From Gonatopus flavifemur (taxonomy: Eukaryota > Arthropoda > Insecta > Hymenoptera > Dryinidae), in assembly GCA_018340375.1 (NCBI GenBank), contig JAFFJZ010000050.1:372001-436000 (forward strand): DNA of 64,000 bases, given 5' to 3'. A model generated the notes under the pieces. It was not told where the DNA came from. It did not search any database and was given only the letters and a program-made list of their open reading frames with translations. A program made the position numbers and the translations under genes. This document shows positions 52,549-62,828 of the stretch, in pieces; position 1 is the stretch's first letter, and each line of letters opens with the position of its first letter.

Positions 52549-53870
52549 CGAAGTGTGTTCAAAAAGTAAGGTGACTTTGTATTTTGAAGACAAAATATTT
52601 ATTTATTTATCAATATTTATGTTGTCCCCTTCAAAGTAATCCCCCTCAGATACAATACACTTATGCCAACGGTTTTTCCAATCCTCAAAGCACTTCTCAT
52701 AAGCACTTTTCGGTATAGCCTTGAGCTCTTCCAGCGATGCAGTCTTTATCTCTTCAATCGTTGCAAATCTCCGTCCTTTCATAGGTCTCTTTAGTTTTGG
52801 GAACAAGAAAAAGTCACATGGGGCCAAATCCGGTGAATATGGTGGCTGAGGCATGATTGTGGTGTTGTTTTTGGCCAAAAAATCTCTCACAAGCAAAGAT
52901 GAGTGAGCAGGGGCATTATCGTGATGCAAAAGCCATGAATTATTTTTCCACAATTCTGGACGTTTTCTTCGTATTGCTTCTCGCAAACGGCGCATAACTT
53001 CAAGATAATACTGTTTATTGACCGTACGACCATATGGTAAGAACTCCTGATGCACCACGCCATGGTAATCGAAGAAAACAGCGAGCAAAACTTTGACATT
53101 TGATCGAACTTGGCGTGCTTTTTTCGGTCTTGGCTCATCTGGGGTCTTCCATTGGGACGATTGGACTTTGGTTTCGACATCATAACCATATACCCATGAT
53201 TCGTCACCAGTTATGGCCCTTTTGAGTAAATCTGGGTCGTCGTTGACGTCATTCAACAGTTCTTGAGCGATGCTCATGCGACGGTTCTTTTGGTCAAAAT
53301 TTAGCAATTTCGGAACAAACTTCGCTGACACACGTCTCATGCCCAAAACGTTAGAAAAAATTTCATGGCACGAGCCAAGCGATAAACCAACATCCTCAGC
53401 AACTTCTCTGATAGTGATTCGACGATTTTCCAAAACAATTTTCTTCACTGCTTGAACGTTTTCATCAGTTGTTGACGTGCTTGGGTGTCCAGAGCGAGGC
53501 TCGTCATTGGCATCTTCCCAGCCATCTTGGAAGAGTTTGTACCACTTGTAAACATTTTTTTTACTCAGAACAGTTTCACCGTATGCTACTGTCAACATTT
53601 TAAGTGTTTCGGAGCACTTTATTTTATTTTTTACACAAAATTTGATGCAAATCCTTTGATCCATATTTTTCGATAGCAAGAAATCGCCGAGCACGCAAAA
53701 CACTTATAACCTTTACGCCTCTCACAACCAAACAAAAAATGCTATACACTTGAAACTTGGTACACATGTTCGGGAAGAGTGTGCCAACATAACAAAACAA
53801 AAAAATCGATAATCGAAAGTACGTTGCCTGCGAAATTTGAAAAGTCACCTTACTCTTTGAACACACCTCG
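52549..53870 (-). mobile_element. Complete mariner transposon, TA target-site duplication
   Basis: A 1,322-bp element. The terminal inverted repeats CGAAGTGTGTTCAAAAAGTA and CGAGGTGTGTTCAAAGAGTA continue into AGGTGACTTT and match at 28 of 30 positions. TA flanks it at 52547-52548 and 53871-53872. Excising it with one TA restores the inverted arm of the surrounding foldback element, giving independent proof of the boundaries. It carries one intact minus-strand transposase gene. Intact TIRs and ORF point to a young, possibly active copy. Confidence 0.95.
52603..53664 (-). CDS. Mariner transposase, D,D34D, apparently intact
   Basis: The enzyme excises and reinserts the mariner element at TA dinucleotides by cut-and-paste in the nucleus. 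I chose the ATG at 53664 (protein begins MDQRICIKFCVK), giving 353 residues, the usual mariner length; the frame is open 13 codons further to an ATG at 53703. Two N-terminal helix-turn-helix regions lie at about residues 10-48 and 80-118, with a VPKLL linker near 117. The catalytic triad is D154 (TGDESW), D249 (HHDNAPAHS) and D284 (APCDFFLFPKLK), with exactly 34 residues between the last two, diagnostic of mariner proper. There is no stop or frameshift. AATAAA overlaps the stop codon region, giving a very short 3' UTR. The D motifs resemble the vertumnana or a related subfamily, but that assignment is tentative. Confidence 0.95.
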   Translation of the reverse strand: MDQRICIKFCVKNKIKCSETLKMLTVAYGETVLSKKNVYKWYKLFQDGWEDANDEPRSGHPSTSTTDENVQAVKKIVLENRRITIREVAEDVGLSLGSCHEIFSNVLGMRRVSAKFVPKLLNFDQKNRRMSIAQELLNDVNDDPDLLKRAITGDESWVYGYDVETKVQSSQWKTPDEPRPKKARQVRSNVKVLLAVFFDYHGVVHQEFLPYGRTVNKQYYLEVMRRLREAIRRKRPELWKNNSWLLHHDNAPAHSSLLVRDFLAKNNTTIMPQPPYSPDLAPCDFFLFPKLKRPMKGRRFATIEEIKTASLEELKAIPKSAYEKCFEDWKNRWHKCIVSEGDYFEGDNINIDK

Positions 53871-53940
53871 TATAGTATGGTCATGAGAAATCAAACAACA
53901 AAACACTTTTGTTACCATTACCAAAACTTTTTTTTCAGTG

Positions 53941-54970
53941 CACAAGTATTCAGAACCATTTCCTTTGCCTTCAAACATTGGATCTACATCATTGGCAGAA
54001 GTTTCAATAATATTATGATTAATATCAGAAGTTCAATTGAGATCACAAAATTGTTCGAAGGCAATGCTACAAATCTCGGATTCTTTGATTGGATGAGATT
54101 TTGGACATATTAGAGCAATGTGTTTTTGACATTGTGTACTAACTGGGATATGATTCCCACCAGGATATCCAAAATCTGTTCTGATATCTCAACGGAAAAT
54201 CTTCATTCCAAAACAAATTCAATTGAAATTGAATACTCTTCCATTCGTATAACAAAAATGAATTGAATTTTATTAATTGTTGCATTCATGTAATAAGAAG
54301 ACACGCTGGACGATTATAGTATATTATTCTTAAAGTAGATAATAATGTACTAAACATCCATTAACTTTCATTTTCATAGAAATTCGATATTACTTAGGCA
54401 ATATTGTCTGCTATCAAGAGACACGGTAGCGCCTCAACGCCAAGTACATACAAAAAAATCTTGAAAAAAAGCATTTTAAATGAAAAAGCCGAAGTCGTGC
54501 GCTACCGTCTATCTATACACGTAAACTGGGTTTCAATGCACAATAACTTGCTACACGCTGTATTTCACAGAAAATTACTTGAACTTCCACTGTATAACTC
54601 GAATATGCACTTTCGATTAGGCATACTTTGAACTCAATCCGTTTATGCGATGATGAGATATAAAGATTTCAAATTTAAATGCGATCAAAATATCCTCAAT
54701 ATCACATTCTGGTTCATCATCAGTTTTTTCTTATCACTGTAAATTGTTCATCCAGTCTGTCTTTTTCTTTTCTAATGGTTGATATATTTGTGTCTTTTTC
54801 TTTTCTTACGTAAAAAAAACAACCCGTCAATGAGGCGATGTGTTGATATAGGTTATGATAATATTAAAAGAATAATTGAAAAATGAATGAATTATAGGTT
54901 ACTACAGGTAATTCAGAACAAACATCAAATCAAACACAAACAAATAACTTGGAATCATTATAGTATATAC
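53941..54970. other. AT-rich stretch without a supported gene
   Basis: Short open frames of fewer than 80 codons only, with no recognisable motif. CACGGTAGCGC at 54422 and GCGCTACCGT near 54500 form a ~90-bp pair of inverted ends (possible small MITE relic). The segment otherwise looks single-copy. Confidence 0.45.
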
Positions 54971-54974
54971 TTTT

Positions 54975-56308
54975 ATACAGAGTGTCCCATTTTAAACTTG
55001 AAATGCAAATATCTCAAAAACATGCATCTTAAACCAAAAGTACTTCATACCAAAGTTGTTATACAAAGAGGGGGCCACAAAACTACGATATCAGTTTTAT
55101 CATAGATGGCGTTATGATCGATTATTATGAGGTCAACATTAATTTTTTAAACGGGAACCCCCACTCTTTATTGCATATATTGGATCTACGCGAAAAACTG
55201 AGTAACTTTTGCTTGAAACGTTTTTCTAAATTTTTGAAGATGGCGCCACAATCGATGAAAAATAAAGTCTATGAAACAATATGCGGATATCTTGTGGAAT
55301 GCATCCAAGAGCCGAAATATCTCATTCGGATGTTGGTGTTAAGGGAGGGGACGACACAATGGCGATATCAGCAGTGCTGCCAGAAATGAAGGAGGTCCAG
55401 CGTTTTACCCCCTCCATGTACCATCGCAGAGCACGCACGCTATAACTATATATATGACATCTATAGTTATAGCGTGCGTGCTTTGCAATGGTATATGGAG
55501 AGGGTAAAACGCTGGACCTCCTTCATTTCTGGCAGCACTGGATATCAGTTCCATAATAGATGGTGCTGTGATCGGTAAAAATGATGTCAACTTCAATTTG
55601 TCGAATGGAAACTCTTACTTTTTATCGCATATCATGATTCTACGCGAAAAAATGAGGAAGTTTCGTTTGAAACATTTTTCCTAAATTCTTGGAGATGGAA
55701 ACAGTGGGAAATGAGGTTGATGAGAAAGTTCTACTGCATTATGTGTAAAGGAGCGCTCTACTCTTAGAGGTTTTGTTTTCATCTTCCGAGGATTGCGGTG
55801 TAACAAATCCCCATTTACCCCCTCCCCCGCTCATCAGTAGGCCGTCGGCATTAGCGTTACCCAATGTGCACCCCGAGGAGGTTGCGCGATCGGGTTTGTG
55901 GAGCGTTGTTTCACACATAATGCAGTAGAACTTTCTCATCAACCTGATTTTCCACCGTTTCCATCTTCAAGAATTTAGGAGAAATGTTTCAAACAAAAAT
56001 TCCTCATGTTTTCGCGTAGAATCATGATATGCGATGAAAAGTGGGAGCTTCTATTTTTAAAATTGAAGTTGACCTCATTTTTACCGACCACAGCGCCATC
56101 TACCATGGAACTGATATCGCCATTGTGTCTTCCCCTCTCTTAACAACAACATTCGAATGAGATATTTCGGCTCTTGGATGCATTCCTCAAGATATCCGCA
56201 TATTGTTTCATAGACTTTATTTTTCATCAATTGTGGCGCCATCTTCAAGAATTTAGAAAAACGTTCCAAGCCAGAGTTACTCAGTTTTTTGCGTAGAATC
56301 TAGATACC
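54975..56308. mobile_element. Large foldback element with internal ~276-bp subrepeats
   Basis: The left end reads AGAGTGTCCCATTTTAAACT. The left arm (about 55181-55746) and right arm (about 55917-56308) are inverted copies sharing CTACGCGAAAAACTGAGTAA, AGATGGCGCCACAAT, AATATGCGGATATCTTG and GTAGAACTTTCTCATCAACC. Within the left arm CGATATCAG followed by an ATAGATGG block occurs twice about 276 bp apart, so each arm is itself a direct repeat. The loop at about 55747-55916 is GC-richer and unique here. The left arm is interrupted by a 169-bp palindrome with its own TSD. Open frames on both strands mirror each other and carry no recognisable domain. Confidence 0.75.
55372..55540. mobile_element. 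hAT-type palindromic MITE with perfect 8-bp TSD
   Basis: A 169-bp near-perfect palindrome. Its arms of about 77 bp begin CAGTGCTGCCAGAAATGAAG and differ at about four positions, around a short TA-rich loop. The target-site duplication GATATCAG is exact at 55364-55371 and 55541-55548. CAGTG termini plus an 8-bp TSD are the hAT signature. Removing it with one TSD restores the left arm of the host foldback, which has an uninterrupted counterpart in the right arm. Confidence 0.93.
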
Positions 56309-58765
56309 CTAGCGATTTTGAGGTTACCAAAAAATTTCGGTACGTTTGTGACTTTTTCTTACCACAAAATAACCAACAACCGTTCAGTGCTACTCATCAG
56401 TCACGATTCGGTATCTTTTTGGAACAAAACCTTTTGTTTACCAGATCACAGAAATGGTGTTTTTGGTCATTTCTTGGTTGCGTCGTGGTTAAGAACCGAA
56501 AATTTACCGAATGTTGGGAATCCTGCATTGGTTGCAATTTGGAGTGTATGTCAAAGATTCGAATTGTGAATGTTCCGAAACCTTAGTTGAAAAGAATAGC
56601 AATGTCCAACGTCTTTATTCAACCAAGGTTTCGAAACATATATAATTCGAATCTTTGACATACAATTTTGTCACGTTTTGGAAAAAAGGCCTAAGACTAC
56701 CGCGAATAGGTGGAACCAAATTGGTCAGTGTTTGGTAAATTTCCGGTTTGAAACCATAAAATTACCGGATATTCATTGCGACTCATCGGTCACGATTAGG
56801 TGCCTTCTTGGAACCAAACCACTTTTTTTAACAGATTTCAGGAATGGTCTGCTTGGTAATTTCTTGGTTGCTTCGTGGTTAAAAACCGAAGATTTACCGA
56901 ATGGTAAGAATCCTGCATTGGTTACAATTTGGTTCCTTTTTGGAGAAAAATGCCTGAAATCACCGCGAATAGGAGGGACCAAATTTGTCAGTTTTAGGTA
57001 AATTTTCGGTTCACAACCATAAAATTACCGGATATTCACTGCTACATATCGGTCACGATTCGGTACCTTTTGGAACAAAACCACTTTTTTTACCAGATTA
57101 CAGGAATGGTGTTCTTGGTCATTTCTTGGTTGCTTCGTGGTCAAAAACCGAAGATTTACCGAATGTAGAGAATCTTGCATTGGTTACAATTTGGTTCCTT
57201 TTTGAAAAAAATGCCTGAAATCTCCGCGAATAGAAGGGACCAAGTGGTCAGTTTTAGGTAAATTTTCGGTTCACAGCCATAAAATTACCGGATATTCAGT
57301 GCTACTCATCGGTCACGATTCGGTACCTTTTTGGAACAGAACCACTTGTTTTACCAGATCACAGGAATGGTGTTCTTGGTCACTTCTTGGTTGCTTCGTG
57401 GTTACAAAACGAAGATTTACCGAATCTTGTGAATCCTGCATTGGTTACAATTTGTGTTCCTTCCATTTGCCGTCATTACAGGTATACTCTTTCCAAAAAG
57501 AACCAAATTGTTACCAATGAGTAGCACTGGAAATTCGGTAATTTTATGGTGATGAACTGGAAATGAACCAAAAACCGACCCATCTGGTTTCTTCCATCTG
57601 CGGTAATTTCAGGCATATTTTTTCCGAGAAGGAACCAAAGTTTTCCCAATCAGTGGCACTGAAGTTTTGGCGATTCTATGATTGTGAACCGGAAATCATC
57701 CAAAAACTGACCAATTATGTTTCTCTCTTCTGCAGTAATTCCAGTCATACTCTTTCCAAGGAAGCACCAAATTGTTACCGATGAGTACTCATGCAAATTC
57801 GGTAATCCCATGGTTTTGAACAGCAAAGTAACCAAAAACTGACCAATTTGGTTCCTCCCATCAGCTGTATTGTCAAGATGTTTTTCCAAAAAGGAACCAC
57901 ATTGTTATCAATGACTATCAATGAAAACTCGGTAATTTCGTGGTTATAAACCAGAAAGTAACCAAAAACTGACCAATTCGGTTCCTCCTATTTGCGGTAT
58001 TTTAAAGCTGTTTTTCGAAAAAGCAACCGAGTTTTTGGCAATTAGTAGCACTGTAGCTTTGGTGATTCTATGTATGTGAACCGGAAATTTTCCAAAAACT
58101 TACCAATTATGTTCCTCTCATCTGCGGTAATTCCAGGTATACTCTTTCCAAAAAGGAACCACATTGTTATCAATGACTATCAATGAAAACTCGGTAATTT
58201 CGTGGTTATAAACCAGAAAATAACCAAAAACTGACCAATTTGGTTCCTCCTATCTGAGGTATTTCAAAGCTGTTTTCCAAAAAGGAATCAAATTTTTACT
58301 CATCGGTAGCACTGTAGTTTTGGTGATTCTATGGTTGTGAACCAGAAATTTTCCAAAAACTTACCAAATATGTTCCTTTCATTCACGGTCTCCAAGATAT
58401 ACTCTTTCCAAAAAGGAACCAAATTGTTACCAATAAGTAGCACTGGAGATTCGGCAATGTCATGGTGATGAACTGCAAATGAACCAAAAACTGACCGATT
58501 TGGGTCCTGCTATCTGCGGTGATTTCAGGCATATTATTTCCAAAATGGAACCAACTTTTCACCAATCAGTGGCACTGAAGTTTTGGCAATTCTATGGTTG
58601 TGAACCGGGTATTATCCAAAAACTGACCAATTTGGTTCCTTCCATCTGCGGTAATTTCGGGCATATTTTTTCCGAAAAGCAACCAAATTTTAACAAATCA
58701 GTGGCACTGAACTTTTGATTGTTATATGGTTGTGAACCGGAAATTTTCCAAAAACTCACCGATTG
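56309..58765. mobile_element. FB-like element: head-to-head arrays of ~131-bp repeats
   Basis: To the left of about 57475, diverged units recur every ~262 bp (TGCATTGGTTACAATTTG near 56909, 57171 and 57432), each made of two ~131-bp halves. To the right, inverted units recur every ~130 bp (CCAAAAACTGACCAATT-type words near 57569, 57698, 57832, 57961, 58090, 58225, 58345, 58480, 58610 and 58748). That is about eight units against about ten units in opposite orientation, meeting without a spacer. Long inverted repeats built from short tandem repeats are the architecture of Foldback/FB and Galileo-like elements. No transposase is present. The many open frames are side effects of the repeat. Confidence 0.75.
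56545..56664. mobile_element. 120-bp palindromic MITE inside the 131-bp repeat array
   Basis: TGTATGTCAAAGATTCGAAT on the left and its complement ATTCGAATCTTTGACATACA on the right bound arms of about 47 bp around a ~26-bp loop. It accounts for the one abnormal 391-bp spacing in an otherwise 262-bp periodic array. Target-site duplication is not clear. Confidence 0.7.
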
Positions 58766-59342
58766 AGCGGCTGGATCGTAAAACTCGCCGAGCGCTCGAA
58801 CATGTTTCGGCATCTGATCCGGGAGCCCAATAGAACGAGGAAAAAAAAATTCTTCAGAATAGAAAATGAAGAATATAGCCTGTGAGAACCCATCGGAATA
58901 CACATTTTTCTTATGGAAAATTTTTTTCTATCACCACTAGTTTCCGAGATGAAAATTAAAAAGTGAAAATTTCCATTTCTTCAAAATCAAAAGAATTCAA
59001 ATTATGTTTCCCGATTACTCAGCAAGAAGTCATTGGAATGAGTTGAAATTTGATATATAGTTGCAGTGATGATGACCGAATACAATTGGTGAGTTGAAAT
59101 TGTCAAAAGATTTCATCATCTAATGCATATTTAATAATAAACAAATGTTGTTGAGAACATGCGCTTGCAAGTTTCCACGGAAAAAAGTGTCGAGGGAATT
59201 TTCAATTAGGAAGAATGCAAAGCGACACAGTTGATCGTCAATATTCGAAGAAGTTTTCCTGAAATTTTCAGATCATTCAAGTAAAAATTGTGGAAGATAT
59301 TCAACAATGTTTACGATGCCGCGAAACACTTATGAACCATCG
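58766..59342. other. Stretch without a gene, flank of the Transib-like end
   Basis: GC-richer at 58766-58840 and AT-rich after. No open frame with a known domain. I see no inverted or tandem repeat here. Confidence 0.5.
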
Positions 59343-59380
59343 CACAGTGGGGCCAAATGCCAAAAAGCTGGACAAAATTA
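59343..59380 (+). promoter_or_regulatory. Candidate Transib terminus resembling a recombination signal
   Basis: CACAGTG at 59343-59349 is identical to the V(D)J RSS heptamer and to the CAC(A/T)(A/G)TG start of Transib elements. After a 22-bp spacer, ACAAAATTA (59372-59380) matches six of the nine bases of the RSS nonamer consensus. The heptamer faces outward and the RAG1-like transposase lies inside to the right, which is the correct orientation. The matching opposite end was not found before 64000, so this rests on motif, spacing and context. Confidence 0.5.
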
Positions 59381-59399
59381 TAAGGGGCTCTCAAATTCG

Positions 59400-60335
59400 C
59401 TTGCGACTTCGTACTCGGGAAGTTTATGGGGTCACTGATTACGAATCCGTTGTCAGAATTTCAAAATTCAAAATGGCGGATTCAATATGGCGGACGGAAA
59501 TTGAAAGAAACCATCGGATTTCCTTCAAACTTGGTGATCAGGAGTTTTTGGGGTCGCTGATTACGAATCTGCTGTTTGAGTTCCAAAATTCAAAATGGCG
59601 AATCCAATATGGCGGACGGAAATTTCAAAAATCATCGGATTCTCCTCAAATTGGGTACCCAACGGTTTTTGGGGTCGCTGATTACGGATCCGTTGTTCTC
59701 ATTTCGAAATTCAAAGTGGCGGATCCAATATGGTGGACGAAAATTGGAAGGAATCATCGGATTTTTTTCAAATTTGGTGATCAGGGGTTTTCGGGGTCGC
59801 GGATTAAGAATCCGCTGTCTGAGTTCCCAAATTCAGGATAGCGAATCCAATATGGCGGCCGAAAATTGAAAAAATTATCGGATTCTTTTCAAATTGGGTA
59901 CCCAGGGATTTTTGGGGTCGCTGATTACAAATCCGTTGTCTACATTTCGAAATTCAAAATGGCGGATCCGATATGGTGGAATAAAATCGAGAAGATCATC
60001 GGATTTTCTTCAAACTCGGCATCCAGGAGTTTTTGGGGTCACCAATTACGAATCCGTTGTCAAAATTTTGAAATTCAGAATGGCGGATCCAATATGGTGG
60101 ACAAAAATTAAGAAAATCATCGCATTTTCTTCAAACTCGGTACTCAGGGGTTTCTGTGGTCGCTGATTACGAATCCACGGTCTGAAATTCAAAATTCAAA
60201 ATAACGGACCCAATATAGCGAACGAAAATTGTAAAAATCATCGGATTCCCTTCAAACTCGGTACCCAGGGGTTTTCGGGATCGCTGATCACGAATCCGTT
60301 GTCAGAATTCCGAAATTCAGGATGGCGGATGCCAA
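59400..60335. repeat. Eight ~121-bp tandem repeats, subterminal in the Transib-like element
   Basis: GGGGTCGCTGATTACGAATC-type words recur near 59426, 59547, 59668, 59790, 59909, 60030, 60152 and 60273, at intervals of 119-122 bp. Each unit also carries AAATTCAAAATGGCGGATCC, AATATGG and ATCATCGGATT. The array begins about 50 bp inside the CACAGTG end and stops about 240 bp short of the transposase gene. Plus-strand open frames (up to 183 codons) result from the repeat and are not considered coding. Confidence 0.88.
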
Positions 60336-60576
60336 AAATCAAAACTTCATTCATAACTTAATATTAAACAAGAACTAAACGGCCCATTTTGTTGTTCCTA
60401 TTATGATCATTATTATTATTATTTCCAACATTGAATGATTATTAATATAATTATCGAATGATATTAACACACCAAATGTGTTCAATCGAAAGATATATAC
60501 ATTCACAATATATACAATAATATAAAAAACTGAAATCGTAATGGTTTTTACTTTCGCCACACTTTTTTTACTCAGA
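60336..60576. other. AT-rich 3' flank of the transposase gene
   Basis: An AT-rich stretch just downstream of the minus-strand stop codon, with a short ATT microsatellite at about 60408-60423. It presumably holds the 3' UTR. No gene is seen. Confidence 0.45.
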
Positions 60577-60808
60577 TCAGTCTTCTTCTTCACTCTCAGA
60601 GGAAGATAATGGGAAAGTTACGTTGTCTTTATCAAGTAAATCCGGAGTTTTGATCAGGCTTAACACGTCTCTAGGGAGAAACTTTAGTTTTTTCTTGGGC
60701 AACTGTCTTTTACTCGATAACATTGGATCAGAACTCAAAAGGAACCATTTAAAAATGTCTTCATTCGTTTTTTCTCTACTGCATTTCCTGGAGTGATGCT
60801 CTCGGTAC
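60577..60808 (-). pseudogene. C-terminal exon of the RAG1-like transposase
   Basis: The acceptor TTCCAAAG (AG at 60810-60809) joins in phase to the donor at 61285, completing the split codon and continuing RNKDFKR directly into YREHHSRKCSRE, as in RAG1 and Transib proteins where a basic R/K stretch follows the catalytic E. The exon adds 76 residues, including FKWFLLSSDPML, a lysine-rich stretch and an acidic tail SSSESEEED. The codons between 60809 and 60936 are open but belong to the intron. Confidence 0.85.
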
Positions 60809-61280
60809 CTTTGGAAATGAATGTTGTTAAGATATTTGAATATAATTATGTATTCATCGACACCGTTAAAGCTTTTGATCTCAACATGACAAGCAAAATC
60901 AAGGAAAAACAAAAAGCAGCTGCACTTTGGGGTCATCAGTATAAAGTTTGGAATAAATCCTCTAATTCATAAGTTTACTTGATTCTCAAAATTGTTTTCT
61001 AGTCTATGAATTTATGTTTCCAGAGGATGAACAATGTGGCTTATTAATAAAAAAAAGTATATGAATATTCATAATTCCCCGAATTCCTTACCAGAAAAAA
61101 ACAATCTTCGCGAACATATATTCTCGTGGTTACCATAAATATATAGTTTGCCTAGTAGTCAAAAACCTATTGTGCAATGTATCAAACTGATTGCAGTACT
61201 TGAGAAGTCAAATTTTTCCCTTCAAAGTGTCGAGTCCACTGTGACAAATATAGACTATTATTAAGTGATATACATCCTTT

Positions 61281-62789
61281 TCACCTTTTAAAATCTTTGT
61301 TACGAGCCTCTTGTGCTTCCTCAGTCAATTGGCCTATAGGTAGAAGAGCAGATGCAATGATTCCAGGTCCGTGGATCAAAAACTTGTGCATCGTAGGTGA
61401 CATTGGGTACCACGGATATTTTGTCGCGTAGTAGCGTGCCGTGTCTAAAGCGTAACTCCGAAACTTTTCAACGTCTATTTCATGGCCACTTGAAACGGTA
61501 GCTAATACTACATGAAGTCGTTGTATTAGGTTGACATCCACCCCTGTGATTTCGGCAAAAACTTCGGGTTGTGCGGAAAATCGCCTAGCGGTATTCCCAT
61601 CATTTGAGTTCCCAAACCCTGGCTTAGGAACATCGACAATGAGGCCACATTTTTCTTTAAAACTTTTCTGTACAACCTTTTTTCGTTCTTCCACCAAAGC
61701 TTTATCTTGTTTTCGTGCTTGCCACTTCTGAATAGGTAGCTTATAAGACAAATGCAGGAGGCCCTCAAAAAATCGTATCCAGCCGTGTAGACAAGACAAA
61801 CCAAACTGGAGGTTTTCGGTTTTGACCGGCCTGGATACTATATCATCAATTTTGTTGAATTCCTTAGATGTGGCACCACATATATAGCACTTCTGGGTAT
61901 AGGTTGTCTCAGTTATGGCATTGCATACCTTCCCGTCCACCATAGAAAAAATCATCTCATGTTTCACTGAAACATGTTTTTCATCAGTTCTGAAAGAAGT
62001 AGCCCTCAGATTCTCTATTTCATTATCAACCCGTAGCTTCTCTGCAACCGAAACTTCAGTTGATTCTTTCACAAACTCTATTTTGATTGGCCTACAAAAT
62101 CTGGTTGATGATGGCCTTGGATTCTGCCAAATTATTTTTGAATTGCAGTGTAGGCGGAGAGGCACAAGTGAAGTAATGAACACAGCGGAATCACTAGCTT
62201 CCGAACTTTGATATGCTTGTTTGTATGAGGAGTGGCCAGAGCTCCCATCAAACCCCCATTCGGAAATAAGTACCAGGTTTTGTAACTCTTCATCAGATAA
62301 AGTTGACAAAACCGAATTCTGTAGCTTTAAAATACGTGTAGCTGTGTGATCAAGAAGTGCTTGTAGTTGCACAACAGCGCAGGTTTCTGTTATTTGAATA
62401 AATTCCTTGTCAGGGAAACACATGCGTTTGGCCAGTTGAATTTTTTTATAAGGTGGAAATTTCTGCGGATCAGCTTCACGCAATAAGCAGTACTGATGTT
62501 TTGAGAGCTCGGCATCTACTAGGAGAGCTAGAGCATCTTCATCATTCAACATCTTTGGCTCATTCCGCTTGAAAGTTTGATAACCTTTCATATACATTTT
62601 GGCAAGCTCAGGATCAGAAGATGTAACATCCTTTACAATTTTTGCGGCTTCGATCTGTCCAGACGCTCCCAAACACATTTGTGTGGCGTGAGACAGCTCT
62701 GAGATAGGAGTATTTACTCTGATATTATCCGTTTCCCTACGTTTCGTTCTTTCTGAACATTCGTTGAATTCAACAAGAGGTCTTCCCAC
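61281..62789 (-). pseudogene. Transposase catalytic core (large uninterrupted part of the RAG1-like gene)
   Basis: 502 codons are open between the TGA at 62829 and the intron donor. The GTG at 62789 is just an in-frame codon, not a real start. It encodes an RNase H-like DDE fold with an insertion carrying the zinc ligands. D codons are at 62249-62247 and 61937-61935, and the E codon at 61310-61308. The TGA that ends the open frame (61283-61281) lies inside the intron: exon sequence stops at 61285 (DFKAG-type split codon AG|G) before GTGAAA. Confidence 0.9.
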
Positions 62790-62828
62790 TTGCGTGTGAA
62801 CAGTTACAGAATGGGGATTCCTGAAAGT

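Larger units (their letters stand above)
51959..53940. mobile_element. Foldback DNA element, right arm split by a mariner
   Basis: Ends CACTGAAAAAAAAGTTTTGG (51959) and the complement of CCAAAACTTTTTTTTCAGTG (ending 53940) begin two long inverted arms. The left arm runs to about 52200. The right arm runs from about 52380 to 52548 and continues at 53873-53940 after the mariner. The arms share TGGTAATGGTAACAAAAG, GGAACCAAAAGGATGAATCA and GGTTACCCACATCCTTTG. Without the mariner the element is about 660 bp with a ~180-bp centre and no coding capacity. A TA precedes the left end but not the right, so the TSD is unclear. Confidence 0.85.

Noticed and set aside
56318..58718. Many open frames on both strands as a tandem gene family
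   Set aside because: They follow the ~131-bp repeat period and mirror each other across the inversion; they are products of the repeat.
59290..60166. 183-codon and overlapping plus-strand frames as a repeat protein
   Set aside because: The ~121-bp unit is not a multiple of three and the same DNA is open in several frames; it is a non-coding tandem array.
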